Of a DNA stretch of 64,000 nt, positions 8,253-17,118 are shown one piece after another. The stretch lies in assembly GCF_018614035.1 (NCBI RefSeq), contig NZ_JAGGPA010000020.1, forward strand, positions 124,001-188,000, written 5' to 3'. The notes beneath the pieces were generated by a model. That model searched no databases, was not told the DNA's origin, and saw nothing but the letters and a program-made list of their open reading frames with translations. The translations under genes were made by a program, and so were the position numbers. Each line of letters begins with the position of its first letter. The stretch's first letter is position 1. The DNA is from Streptomyces sp. ISL-96. GTDB lineage: Bacteria > Actinomycetota > Actinomycetes > Streptomycetales > Streptomycetaceae.

Positions 8253-9875
8253 ATGAATAGTCATCAGCCCGATCTGCGCGCCGCTGTCCGACGCCTGGGA
8301 CGCCGTCATTTCCTCACGCTCACCGCGGCCGCCGCCGCACTCGCCTTCGCCACCGACCTGCCGGCCGCCCGCGCGGCGAGCGTGCCCGAGCTGGATGCCA
8401 GGAAGATCGCGGAGAATCCGTTCACGCTGGGCGTCGCCTCGGGGGACCCGCTGCCCGAGAGCGTGCTGCTCTGGACCCGGCTCGCTCCCCGCCCGCTCGA
8501 ACCCGACAGCGGTCTGCCCGACAAGCGTGTGGTGGTCACGTGGGAACTCGCCCACGACGAGACGTTCCTGCGCATCGTCAGAGGCGGTACCGCCACGGCG
8601 CATCCCGAGTTCGACCACACCCTGCATGTCGAAGTCACCGGGCTCGATCCGGGGCGCCCGTACTACTACCGTTTCCGCACCGGGACGTGGGAGAGCCCGA
8701 CCGGGCGTACCCGCACCGCTCCCGCGCCCGGCACGGCGACCTCCCGGCTGAAGCTGGCGGCCGTGGCCTGCCAGGCGTACCACCACGGCTACTTCACCCC
8801 GTACAAGCACCTCGCCGGTGAGGACCTGGACGTGGTCTTCCACCTCGGTGACTATCTCTACGAGTACGCCGTCGACAGCGCCGGCGGCTCCCGCGCATAC
8901 ACCGACCGCGTGCTGCCCGCCCACTTCAACCGCGAGGCCATGACGCTCGCGGACTACCGGCTGCGGTACGCGCTGTACAAGTCCGACCCGGATCTCATCG
9001 CCGCACATGCCGCGCATCCGTTCGCCGTCACGTGGGACGACCATGAGACCGAGAACAACTACGCGGGCGACACCCCCGAGAACAGCGTGCCGCCCGAGGA
9101 GTTCCTTCTCCGGCGCGCCGGCGCGTACCGCGCGTACTGGGAGAACCAGCCCCTGCGCGCCCCTCAGCAGCCCAAGGGCCCCGACATGCGGCTCTACCGG
9201 CGCCTGCAATTCGGGCAGCTCGCCCAGTTCGACATCCTCGACACCCGTCAGTACCGCTCGGAACAGGCCCACGGGGACGGCTGGCAGAAGGCCCGCCCGG
9301 AAGCCGAGGCCCCGTCACGCACCATCACCGGCGAGACGCAGGAGCGCTGGCTGCTCGACGGATGGAAGGATTCGAGCGCCACGTGGAACGTCGTACCGCA
9401 GCAGGTCACCTTCGCGCAGCGACGCGACAAGCCGACCGCCGACTTCAAGCTCTCGATGGACGCCTGGGACGGCTATCCCGCCTCTCGACAGCGGATCCTC
9501 GACGGAGCCGAAGCGGCGGGCATCAAGAATCTGATGGTGCTGGACGGTGACGCCCACGTCGGTTATGGCTTCGACCTGAAGAAGGACTTCCAGGACCCGG
9601 CCTCGCGCACCATCGGCACCGAGATCTCCACGACGTCGGTCGCCAGCGGCCGGGACGGCGCCGACAAGCCCGCCAACTGGGACGACCTCACCCAGGCGAA
9701 CCCGCACCTGAAGTACTACAACGGCCGCCGTGGATACACCGTCATCACGTTGGGAACAGACCGGGCACGGGTGGACTTCAAAACGGTCTCAGGGGTCACC
9801 AAGCCCGGCGGGACGCTCACCACGGCAGCCTCGTTCGTCACCGAAGCGGGCAGACCCGGCCTCACCCCGGCCTGA
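8253..9875 (+). CDS. phoD: Secreted alkaline phosphatase D (PhoD)
   Basis: 540 residues. The N-terminus has a twin-arginine signal (RRHFLTL followed by an alanine-rich stretch and ARAAS), so it is exported folded by the Tat system. The mature part shows the PhoD metallophosphatase set: ACQAYHHGY, HLGDYLYEYA, TWDDHETENNYAGD and DGDAHVGYG, whose Asp/His/Asn residues bind the metal centre. PhoD enzymes hydrolyse phosphodiesters and teichoic-acid-type substrates when phosphate is scarce. No clear PhoP box was found in the short upstream region, and the ribosome binding site is weak, so the exact start is less certain than the identity. Confidence 0.93.
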   Translation: MNSHQPDLRAAVRRLGRRHFLTLTAAAAALAFATDLPAARAASVPELDARKIAENPFTLGVASGDPLPESVLLWTRLAPRPLEPDSGLPDKRVVVTWELAHDETFLRIVRGGTATAHPEFDHTLHVEVTGLDPGRPYYYRFRTGTWESPTGRTRTAPAPGTATSRLKLAAVACQAYHHGYFTPYKHLAGEDLDVVFHLGDYLYEYAVDSAGGSRAYTDRVLPAHFNREAMTLADYRLRYALYKSDPDLIAAHAAHPFAVTWDDHETENNYAGDTPENSVPPEEFLLRRAGAYRAYWENQPLRAPQQPKGPDMRLYRRLQFGQLAQFDILDTRQYRSEQAHGDGWQKARPEAEAPSRTITGETQERWLLDGWKDSSATWNVVPQQVTFAQRRDKPTADFKLSMDAWDGYPASRQRILDGAEAAGIKNLMVLDGDAHVGYGFDLKKDFQDPASRTIGTEISTTSVASGRDGADKPANWDDLTQANPHLKYYNGRRGYTVITLGTDRARVDFKTVSGVTKPGGTLTTAASFVTEAGRPGLTPA

Positions 9876-9963
9876 CAGTTATCACTCCCGCCACAGGGGT
9901 ACCTCCTAATCAGCGACGACCCGCAGGCATCAAGGGTCAACACCCAGGAACGAGGTGTGCGCA

Positions 9964-10233
9964 ATGAGTGAGAAGGATTCACGCGATCCGGACCGTGAGC
10001 CCCGGCCGCGCACGGAAAAGGGCCCGGGCGCCCACTCCGGCGCGGAGCGCCAGGCGCAGGAACGGGTCGTACCCGGAACGGCGAGCGCCCGCGAGGGCTA
10101 CCAGACCAAGGGCGGAACAGCCGGCGGCGAAAGCCTGGAAGGCGTGGAATCGTCCGGCGAAGAGCGCGGCGCGCAGCGCTCCGCCAAGGGCGACGTCACC
10201 CACACCCCCGCCCGCCGCAAGCGCCACAAGTAA
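9964..10233 (+). CDS. Small hydrophilic protein of unknown function
   Basis: 89 residues, nearly all polar and charged, rich in Arg, Glu, Gly and Ser, with no hydrophobic core and probably disordered. It begins MSEKDSRDPD and ends in a basic RRKRHK tail that could contact nucleic acid. GAGG-like sequence precedes the ATG. A second small gene follows by 28 bases. Such small charged proteins are common in stress regions of Streptomyces, but no family was recognised. Confidence 0.6.
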   Translation: MSEKDSRDPDREPRPRTEKGPGAHSGAERQAQERVVPGTASAREGYQTKGGTAGGESLEGVESSGEERGAQRSAKGDVTHTPARRKRHK

Positions 10234-10261
10234 CCTCGGAAAAGCGGGAAAGGCGAGCGCC

Positions 10262-10510
10262 GTGATCACTGAGGAACATGTCCGGGACCTCCTGCGCCCG
10301 CGCGCGGACGAGCCGACGCTGGTGGTCGTCCAGGGCCGGGCCGAGGTGATCCCCGCGACCGAGCTGGACAGGGGCGACTACCGGGGAGCCATCGAGGTGG
10401 TCTCGGCCAGGGAACTCGGTCGGCGCATCGGTACCCGGACGCCGTCCGACCAGGACATCACCGCCCTTGCGAGCACGCTGAACACGACGGTCGCGGAACT
10501 GGGCAGCTGA
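10262..10510 (+). CDS. Small protein of unknown function
   Basis: 82 residues from a GTG. The first half, LVVVQGRAEVIPATELD, looks like a beta-strand pair; the second half is helical and ends TTVAELGS. No family was recognised. An AAAGGCGAG sequence precedes the start at a fitting distance. Codon use matches its neighbours, and it lies 28 bases after the preceding small gene, which supports a real two-gene transcript. Confidence 0.55.
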   Translation: MITEEHVRDLLRPRADEPTLVVVQGRAEVIPATELDRGDYRGAIEVVSARELGRRIGTRTPSDQDITALASTLNTTVAELGS

Positions 10511-10630
10511 GCCTGCCCAGTCCTTTTTCACCCCACAGCCCGCACGCTGTCATCGCGGCTGACGTCACCCGTCTGGAGTGCCTGGAACGGCCCACGGCCC
10601 GTCCCCGCGTTCCACTGGAGGCGGCAGCGC

Positions 10631-11650
10631 ATGTACCGGGAACAGTGTGCATGGGGTGAAATGACCATGGTCCAGATTTCGATCGTCGTGCCGTGCTACA
10701 ACGAGAGCGAGGTGATCGAGACGTTCCATGACGCTCTGATCACCACTCTGGAGCCGATAGGGGCGACCTTCGAGATCTGCTACGTCGACGACGGCAGCAG
10801 CGACGACACCATAGCGATCCTCAAGGACCTCGCCGGAGCGGATCCAAGGGTGCGCTACACGTCCTTCAGCCGGAACTTCGGCAAGGAATCCGCCATGCTG
10901 GCGGGCATGCGCATGTCCCGGGGCGCCGCGGTGGTCCTCATGGACGCCGATCTCCAGCACCCTCCCGAGTTCATCCCCCGCATGCTGGAGCTGCACCAGC
11001 ATGGGTACGACCAGGTCATCGCCCAGCGCGACCGTACGAACGAAGGGGCTCTGCGGAGGGCGCTCTGCCGCGCCTACTACCACCTCGTACGCCGCTGCAT
11101 GAACGTCGAGATCATGAACGGGGCGGGCGATTTCCGTCTGCTGTCACGCCGTGCCGTCGATTCCCTCCTGTCCCTCCCGGAGAGCAACCGTTTCTCCAAG
11201 GGACTCTTCTCCTGGATCGGTTTCGACTCCGTCAGTTTCACGTACGAGAACGTCCAGCGGGCCGCCGGGAAGTCCAAGTGGAGCGGCCGCCATCTGCTGA
11301 ACTACGGCATCGACGGGCTCATCTCCTTCAACAGCCGCCCGCTGCGCCTGGCGATCCACACCGGCCTCTGGCTCTTTCTGTCCGCTCTCGTCTACGCCCT
11401 GTGGATCATCGCGAACGTCGTCCTGGACGGGGTCGAAACCCCCGGTTACGCGACTCTGATCACCGCCGTGGTCGCGCTCAGCGGAATCCAGCTCGCCACC
11501 CTCGGGATCATCGGGGAGTACGTGGGGCGGATCTACGACGAGTCGAAGCGCCGACCGCATTATGTGGTCCGCGAAACAAACGAGTCGGCCGCGGTGCTCG
11601 ACTCGGGCCTCTCGCTCGAACCCGCCGGACAGGCGCGGCCGGAGGTATGA
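10631..11650 (+). CDS. gtrB: GtrB-type polyprenyl-phosphate glycosyltransferase
   Basis: 339 residues. The N-terminal GT2 domain carries [17 protein letters not shown] and the metal-binding [10 protein letters not shown], all typical of DPM1/GtrB enzymes that move a sugar from a nucleotide to undecaprenyl phosphate at the inner membrane face. The C-terminus has two membrane helices and [18 protein letters not shown], the GtrB ending. GGAGG nine bases before the first ATG supports that start; an internal ATG at MTMVQISIV is an alternative. The stop overlaps the GtrA start (ATGA), so the lipid-linked sugar made here is probably flipped by that partner. Confidence 0.9.
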   Translation: MYREQCAWGEMTMVQISIVVPCYNESEVIETFHDALITTLEPIGATFEICYVDDGSSDDTIAILKDLAGADPRVRYTSFSRNFGKESAMLAGMRMSRGAAVVLMDADLQHPPEFIPRMLELHQHGYDQVIAQRDRTNEGALRRALCRAYYHLVRRCMNVEIMNGAGDFRLLSRRAVDSLLSLPESNRFSKGLFSWIGFDSVSFTYENVQRAAGKSKWSGRHLLNYGIDGLISFNSRPLRLAIHTGLWLFLSALVYALWIIANVVLDGVETPGYATLITAVVALSGIQLATLGIIGEYVGRIYDESKRRPHYVVRETNESAAVLDSGLSLEPAGQARPEV

Positions 11651-12114
11651 AAGCCCGGGGCCTGCGCCAGTTCGCCGCCTTCGCCGCGATCGGCGTCGTC
11701 AACACGGCGGTCTACTACGTGGTGTACGCCTCGCTGAACATCTGGCTGCCGTATCTGGTCGCCCATGGTGTGGGCTGGGCGGTGAGCATCGTCGGATCGT
11801 TCCTGCTCAACTCGTATGTCACCCTGCGCACTAAGCCGACCTGGCGTGCCTTCGTCCGGTACCCCCTGTCGGCCGTGGCCAACGTCGTGGGCAGCGGGAT
11901 CCTGCTGTACGTCGCTGTGAGCAGACTCGGCATGCCGGAGAACATCTCCGCGCTCGCCGCCGGTGTCCTCGTCACACCACTGTCGTTCCTGCTCGCCCGG
12001 TGGGCGATCACCTCCGGCGCGGCTGCCACCCGGGCCTCCGGAACGCAAGCGCCGGCGCAGCCGCGGCCGCAGGGGCCCGAGCAACAGGTCACGGAAGCCG
12101 ATTCGAGTAAGTGA
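11647..12114 (+). CDS. gtrA: GtrA family membrane protein
   Basis: 155 residues with four membrane helices. The pattern [34 protein letters not shown] and a final SFLLARWAI are typical of GtrA, the proposed flippase for polyprenyl-phosphate-linked sugar. It overlaps gtrB by four bases. The last codons overlap the convergent DUF6056 gene by 26 bases, so the three genes are packed without a terminator. The C-terminal tail after the last helix is Ala/Pro/Gln-rich. Confidence 0.88.
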   Translation: MKARGLRQFAAFAAIGVVNTAVYYVVYASLNIWLPYLVAHGVGWAVSIVGSFLLNSYVTLRTKPTWRAFVRYPLSAVANVVGSGILLYVAVSRLGMPENISALAAGVLVTPLSFLLARWAITSGAAATRASGTQAPAQPRPQGPEQQVTEADSSK

Positions 12115-13606
12115 CCTTGTCGAGGCGGTAGTAGTCGGCGACGCATCCGGCCGGCCAGACGTTGCGCCCCTGACCGCCGAACGGCTCCAGCGTCCCGGCG
12201 ACCGACAGCGGCGTGTAGGGGGCGGTCTTCGCGCCCTTCGCCGCCTGCGCGCGCAGGTACTGGTCCTGACGGTCCCACTTGTACGCCCGTACGCGCATGT
12301 CGTGGCCCAGGTGGTGGAGCGGGACGGCCAGCCCCAGGACGGCCGCGGCGCAGACCGCCGCGGCGACCGCCTTCGCCACCACACCCGTCCGCCGCTCACG
12401 CAGGCGCAGCGCACGCCCCAGGAAGGCGCCGGCGCCGACGAGGAACAGGACGTACAGCAGCAGGTAGTCGTTCCAGGTCCGCTGGGCGGTCATCACGCGT
12501 GCGCCGAAGACGGGATAGGTGATGACCGTGCACAGGTAGCCCGAGACGAGGAAGGCCAGCGCGCCGAAGGATGTCCACAGCAGCGGCCGGCACGGCAGCA
12601 GGACCGGCGAGGCACCTGCCCGGCCGCGCGCCAGCAGGCCCAGCAGCACTCCGGCCGCGACCGCTCCCACGTACTGCCAGGTCGTGAAGACGGTTTCCAG
12701 GATGTGTACGTACCCGCGCAGCGACGCGATCAGCGACTCCGGGGCGAGCATGGAGGTGGTTTCGAGGCCGAACCGCTCGCGCCGCTTGCGCCCTCCCGGG
12801 GACGTCATCAGCACGAACATGCCGATGCCGATGCCGGCGATGCCGACGAGTGCCCAGCAGCGGGCGACGGCCAGGGCCCGCTCCGTGAAGATCCAGCGGC
12901 CGAGCACTACGACGCCCGCGAGCACCACGACGCAGACGACCGAGGCTTCCTCGGAGAGCGTGCCCATGAAGACGCCGGCCAGGAGCACGACGACCAGGGC
13001 GGTGATCCTCCCCCGCCGACCGCGCGCGCTCAGGAGCGGCAGGGCCGCCGCGCAGGCCAGCACGGGAGCCAGGGTGTGCGAGACGGAGGCGGCGGGCCAG
13101 TAGAACGTCTTGTACGTGTTGGGAGTGGCGAAGAGGAAGACCACGGTGATCACGGACGCCACCAGCAGCGGGACTCCCCGGGGCACTGACTGGCCGGCCC
13201 TGCGCAGCAGCTGGACGGTCAGGGCCCACAGGACAGCCAGCATGAGGGCGCCGGTGACCACGGCGAACCATTGGTGGCCGGCGACCGGGAATTTCGCGTA
13301 CATCCCGACGAGCAGGCCATTGCCGACCCGGCCGTTGTCGGTGGCGTAGAACTTCTCGACCATCCCCCAGACGCCGAGCTCACGCACCTTGGGCAGGAAA
13401 CACCACTCGTCGGCGGTGGGCCGGACGTGGCGGCCCAGCCATGCGGCTGCCGCGAGCAGCCCCAGAGGCAGCAGGCAGAGCCCCGCCGTCCAGACGGTCG
13501 TCCCCGACCTGAGGAGACCTCGGACCCCCTTCCCGCTCCCCGGCCCCGGACCGCCTCCGCCCGGTACGGGTTCGTGCGGGATGGCGACACCTGGTGCAGC
13601 CGTCAC
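12089..13606 (-). CDS. DUF6056-type polytopic membrane protein, possible GtrC-like glycosyltransferase
   Basis: 505 residues with about 11 hydrophobic segments and a first outer loop containing [15 protein letters not shown], an acidic site like that of GT-C enzymes that use lipid-linked sugars outside the membrane. It resembles DUF6056 proteins (the family name is my judgement). Placed tail to tail with gtrA, it could be the final transferase that moves the sugar to a cell-surface acceptor (inference). The GTG start follows GGAGA by five bases. It diverges from the LacI gene across a 308-bp gap. Confidence 0.72.
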   Translation of the reverse strand: MTAAPGVAIPHEPVPGGGGPGPGSGKGVRGLLRSGTTVWTAGLCLLPLGLLAAAAWLGRHVRPTADEWCFLPKVRELGVWGMVEKFYATDNGRVGNGLLVGMYAKFPVAGHQWFAVVTGALMLAVLWALTVQLLRRAGQSVPRGVPLLVASVITVVFLFATPNTYKTFYWPAASVSHTLAPVLACAAALPLLSARGRRGRITALVVVLLAGVFMGTLSEEASVVCVVVLAGVVVLGRWIFTERALAVARCWALVGIAGIGIGMFVLMTSPGGRKRRERFGLETTSMLAPESLIASLRGYVHILETVFTTWQYVGAVAAGVLLGLLARGRAGASPVLLPCRPLLWTSFGALAFLVSGYLCTVITYPVFGARVMTAQRTWNDYLLLYVLFLVGAGAFLGRALRLRERRTGVVAKAVAAAVCAAAVLGLAVPLHHLGHDMRVRAYKWDRQDQYLRAQAAKGAKTAPYTPLSVAGTLEPFGGQGRNVWPAGCVADYYRLDKVTYSNRLP

Positions 13607-13914
13607 AAGGTCTCCTGTTCACCGCCGGGATCCGAGGCGGAACCTGTCCACCGCTCGGCATCGTGACGGGCGGCGGTTCCTCCCGGCGGAAGCCCACGCC
13701 GCCGCCCGCCCGTTTGCCGCCCAACGGAGCAACGAGGCCGCAGAGGTACGGCAGGTTGTCGTACGTATCGCTCGTGAAGATCATCGCGCCACCCACCGCT
13801 GACAATCCGGCGTACACGTGTGCGGAGGGCGGCCGGTCGGCGAAGATGTGGCTGTCGAAGATGTGGCTGCCCAGGTCACTCACCCGTCAGAGCGAGCGAG
13901 GAGCGTCCGCGCAG
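13607..13914. other. 308-bp divergent intergenic region
   Basis: It lies between the DUF6056 and LacI genes and must carry both promoters. The only structure seen is a 15-bp tandem duplication near the LacI side. No conserved gene was recognised; a minus-strand open frame in it looks like shadow coding. Confidence 0.5.
13841..13870. repeat. Two tandem copies of a 15-bp unit
   Basis: CGAAGATGTGGCTGT is followed directly by the same sequence with one change, 45 bases before the LacI start. It could be a direct-repeat binding site or simple duplication. Confidence 0.8.
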
Positions 13915-14988
13915 ATGCCCACTTCCGGTTCCGGTGCCGGTGCCCGGCCGCCGACGATCGCCGATGTCGCCAAGGCCGCCTCGGTGTCGCGGACGACCGT
14001 CTCGCACGCCCTGAACGGGCTCGGCAAGGTCGACCCCCGGACGCGCGAGCGCATCAAGAAGGTGGCCGCCGAGCTGGGTTACCGGCCGAATCTGCGGGCG
14101 CAGCGGCTGCGGCGAGGGCAGGCGAAGGCCATCGCGCTCGCGTCGTCGATGCCGTTCGCGGTGGCCGGTGGGCCGTCCCGGCTCGGCTTCTACATGGAGG
14201 TCGCCGCCGCTGCCGCCGAGCGCGCGCTCGTACACGACTACGCGCTCGTCCTGGTGCCGCCCGTGCAGTCGGGTTCGGCGCTGTACTCCCTGGACATCGA
14301 CGGCGCCATCGTCGTGGAACCCGACGAGCACGACATGGCCGTGGCGCAGCTGCGGGAGCGCCACTTGCCGTACGTCGCGCTCGGCCGGCCCGTGTCGCCC
14401 GAGGACGACGCGCCGTACGTCGATCTGCGCGGCGGCCTCGTCGTCGAGCTGTTGCTGGCGCACCTGCGGGAGCAGGGAGCACGGCGTCCGGCGCTGATCA
14501 TCGGCGCCGGTGCCCGACATTCCGCGGTCGACGCCCGCGCCGCGTTCGAGCGCGCCGCCGCCGAGCACGGGTGGGCGCCGGTCGTCGCGACGGCCCCCGA
14601 GGAGGGCGGCGAGCAGGCCGGGTACGACCGCTGCGCCGCCCTGTTGGCCGACCACCCGCAGACCGACGCGGTGTGCGCGCTCGTGGACGCCTTCGCGGTG
14701 GGTGCCGTACGGGCGATCCGGGACAGCGGGCGCAGGATCCCGGACGACGTCATGGTCGTCACCCGGTACGACGGTCTGCGGGCCCGGACCTGTGAACCCC
14801 CGCTGACCGCCGTCGACCTGCACCTGGACCGGGCCGCCGCCGACGCGGTGGAGCTGCTGCTCGGCCGCCTGGGCGCCGCGGTGGACCTCGCGGACAGCGC
14901 GGGGCCCCAGGGCACGCCGGTCGCGACGGCGTACGAGCCGCGCGTGATCCCCCGGGCCTCGTCGCTGCGCGTCACGGCGACAGCATGA
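13915..14988 (+). CDS. LacI family transcriptional regulator
   Basis: 357 residues. The N-terminal helix-turn-helix is typical (PTIADVAKAASVSRTTVSHAL) and is followed by the hinge LGYRPNLRAQRLRRGQ. A periplasmic-binding-type sensor domain follows from about residue 75. GAGGAG precedes the ATG. It is convergent with the TauE gene, overlapping it by 17 bases, and faces an operon for an NCS2 permease and an amidohydrolase whose promoter has LacI-type palindromes with a central CG. The best guess is that it regulates that operon in response to a purine-like compound (inference). Confidence 0.88.
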   Translation: MPTSGSGAGARPPTIADVAKAASVSRTTVSHALNGLGKVDPRTRERIKKVAAELGYRPNLRAQRLRRGQAKAIALASSMPFAVAGGPSRLGFYMEVAAAAAERALVHDYALVLVPPVQSGSALYSLDIDGAIVVEPDEHDMAVAQLRERHLPYVALGRPVSPEDDAPYVDLRGGLVVELLLAHLREQGARRPALIIGAGARHSAVDARAAFERAAAEHGWAPVVATAPEEGGEQAGYDRCAALLADHPQTDAVCALVDAFAVGAVRAIRDSGRRIPDDVMVVTRYDGLRARTCEPPLTAVDLHLDRAAADAVELLLGRLGAAVDLADSAGPQGTPVATAYEPRVIPRASSLRVTATA

Positions 14989-15682
14989 GCACCGCCCCGG
15001 AGACGAGGGCGAAGACCAGCACGAACAGGCGCATCCTGCGGGCGTCGAAACGGTGGTGCACCAGGCGGCTCAGCCATGCCCCCGCCGCGAGCGCGGGCAA
15101 CAGCAGCACCACCGAACCCAGTTCGTCCGGGTTCCCCTGCCCCGTCGCGAACAGCAGTGCCAGCGAGGCCACTTCGCCCACGAGGAAGCACACCGCCACC
15201 GTGGAGCGCAGCTCCGCCGGCGGCCGGTGCTGGTAGACCAGCGCGAGAGGCGGGCCGCCGACTCCGGTCGCGGTCTCGGTGAGTCCGGTGACGGCCCCGG
15301 CGGCGACGTACGCCCGGCGGCCGGGTGTGAACGCCGGAGCGGCCAGGCTCACCACCGCCGCCAGCACGGTCGCCCCTCCGACGAACAGGCCGAGGCTGCG
15401 GTCCGGGATGACCCACAGCAGCATGAGCCCGCCCGGTGTGGCGGCCAGCCGCGCCGCGGTGATCCAGCCCGCCCCGCGCAGGTCGAGGGAGTCCCGTTCG
15501 CGCCACGCGACGTACAGGTTGAGCGGGATCATCGACGCGAGTACGAACACCGGGACGAGTCCGGGATCGAGCAGTCCCGCCACGGGCGCGACGATCAGGG
15601 CGAAGCCCAGACCGCTGCTTCCCTGGACGAACGCCGCGATGGCCACCGTCACCGCGAGGATCGCCATCGTCTCCGTACTCAC
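14972..15682 (-). CDS. TauE/SafE family transporter
   Basis: 236 residues with about eight hydrophobic segments. AAFVQGSSGLGFALIVAPV and GLTETATGVGGPPLALVY are the two characteristic repeats of the TauE/SafE family, anion exporters for sulfite, sulfoacetate and similar compounds. A GTG start overlapping the amidohydrolase stop (GTGA) was chosen, so translation is coupled; an ATG five codons later is possible. As third gene of the permease-amidohydrolase operon it may export a product of that pathway (inference). Confidence 0.85.
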   Translation of the reverse strand: MSTETMAILAVTVAIAAFVQGSSGLGFALIVAPVAGLLDPGLVPVFVLASMIPLNLYVAWRERDSLDLRGAGWITAARLAATPGGLMLLWVIPDRSLGLFVGGATVLAAVVSLAAPAFTPGRRAYVAAGAVTGLTETATGVGGPPLALVYQHRPPAELRSTVAVCFLVGEVASLALLFATGQGNPDELGSVVLLLPALAAGAWLSRLVHHRFDARRMRLFVLVFALVSGAVLMLSP

Positions 15683-17094
15683 TGTGCCGTGCTCCGCTCC
15701 GCATGAGCGTGCCGAGCGCCGGTGGACGTGGGGTGGACGCGGGTCACCGGAGCCCGCAGCAGCACGTCCCGGCTCATGTCGGCGGCCCGCCGCACCAGCG
15801 CCGGGCCGTCCCAGTCGAGCGGCCAGCCGCGCCACAGACGCAGCCGGCCGGCGACGAAGACGGCGGTGATCTGGTCGCGGTTGCCGCGTCGTACGAGCTC
15901 CCACGGCAGGTCCCAGGACAGCCGCATCTCAGGACCGCTCACATCGACGAGCAGGAAGTCGGCGGCGGCTCCCTCGGCTATCCGGCCGGTACGGGCGCCC
16001 AGCCCGACGGCGTCGGCGCCTCCCCGGCCCGCGTGCTCCAGCCAGGTCCAGCCCGCGCCGCAGGAGGAGTCCCCGGTGGCCAGGCCGTAGGCCAGCCGCT
16101 GCGCGAACTCGGCCGCCTCGGTGAGGCGGAACGCGTCACCACGAGTGCCGTCCGTACCGAGTCCGAACCGGATCCCGCGCTCGGCCATGGTGGTCGCCGG
16201 GGCCACCGCGTTGCCCTTCCAGGCGCTGGCGACGGGGTTGTAGCTCACCGCGGCTCCGCTGTCGGCGAGCAGGGTCAGTTCGCGCGGGGTGAGCAGCGTG
16301 GCGTGTGCGGCGAGCAACTGGGGCCCGAGGGCGCCCACTTCGTGGAGGTACTCCAGCGGCCGCAGCCCGTGCTGGACGAGGGAGCGTTCCACGGCGGCGA
16401 GATGCTCGTTGACGTGGATCTGGACGACGGCTCCCGCCGCCGCGGCCAGCCGGGCGGTGTCATGCAGGGTGCGGGCCGTGGCGGCTTCGGGGACGGAGAT
16501 GGCGAGGGACGGGTGGATCAGCTCCTCGGTGCAGTAACGGACCAGATGCTTCTCGGCGTTGGCCAGGGTCGTCGAGGTGTCGGGGTCGCTGTCGGCGTCG
16601 TTGCAGACGAGGCCGAGTACGCAGCGGATCCCCACGTCGCGGGTGGCCGCGGCCACCAGTTCCACGTCCACCGGGGCCCGGGTGCCGGCTTCGGCGACGG
16701 TGGTGAATCCGCCGCGCAGCGATTCGAGCGCGGCCAGTTTTGCCGCGACGTACACCTCCTCCTCGTCGAGAGCGCCCTCCAGGGGCACCCACAGCCGGCG
16801 GAAGATCTCCGAGGGCTCACCAAAGGCGAGGGCCGCGCCGAAGGTCTGGGTGAGGTGGTGGTGGGAGTCGACGAAGCCGGGCATCAGGATGTGTCCGCGC
16901 AGCCGTACGGGCGTCAGGTGCGGGTACGTCCGCTCCAGCCGTTCGGCCGGTCCGACCGCGAGGAAGGTGTCGCCCGTGACGACGGCCGCGTAGTGGTCCA
17001 TCGGCCCGTCGGGCGTCAGCACCACGTCGGGTTCCAGGAGGAGGGCGCCGTCGGCGCGCAGGCGGTCGGGGGTCAGGTCGTGCTGGTCGGTCAT
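15679..17094 (-). CDS. Amidohydrolase-family deaminase
   Basis: 471 residues. GFVDSHHHLTQTF is the first metal-binding block of the amidohydrolase superfamily; the later QIHVNEH, AAHATLL and GLGTDGTRGDAF supply the other His and Asp ligands. The layout fits the guanine deaminase/8-oxoguanine deaminase/AtzB-TrzN branch that deaminates N-heterocycles. Lying between an NCS2 nucleobase-type permease and a TauE transporter, it likely acts on an imported purine or related ring (inference). The gene starts 24 bases after the permease stop. Confidence 0.85.
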   Translation of the reverse strand: MTDQHDLTPDRLRADGALLLEPDVVLTPDGPMDHYAAVVTGDTFLAVGPAERLERTYPHLTPVRLRGHILMPGFVDSHHHLTQTFGAALAFGEPSEIFRRLWVPLEGALDEEEVYVAAKLAALESLRGGFTTVAEAGTRAPVDVELVAAATRDVGIRCVLGLVCNDADSDPDTSTTLANAEKHLVRYCTEELIHPSLAISVPEAATARTLHDTARLAAAAGAVVQIHVNEHLAAVERSLVQHGLRPLEYLHEVGALGPQLLAAHATLLTPRELTLLADSGAAVSYNPVASAWKGNAVAPATTMAERGIRFGLGTDGTRGDAFRLTEAAEFAQRLAYGLATGDSSCGAGWTWLEHAGRGGADAVGLGARTGRIAEGAAADFLLVDVSGPEMRLSWDLPWELVRRGNRDQITAVFVAGRLRLWRGWPLDWDGPALVRRAADMSRDVLLRAPVTRVHPTSTGARHAHAERSTAQ

Positions 17095-17118
17095 CGGGCT
17101 CTTTCTGTTACGGGTGGG

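Noticed and set aside
13380..13883. Minus-strand open frame with a HIFDSHIF repeat
   Set aside because: The repeat reflects the 15-bp duplication; most of the frame overlaps the true DUF6056 gene.
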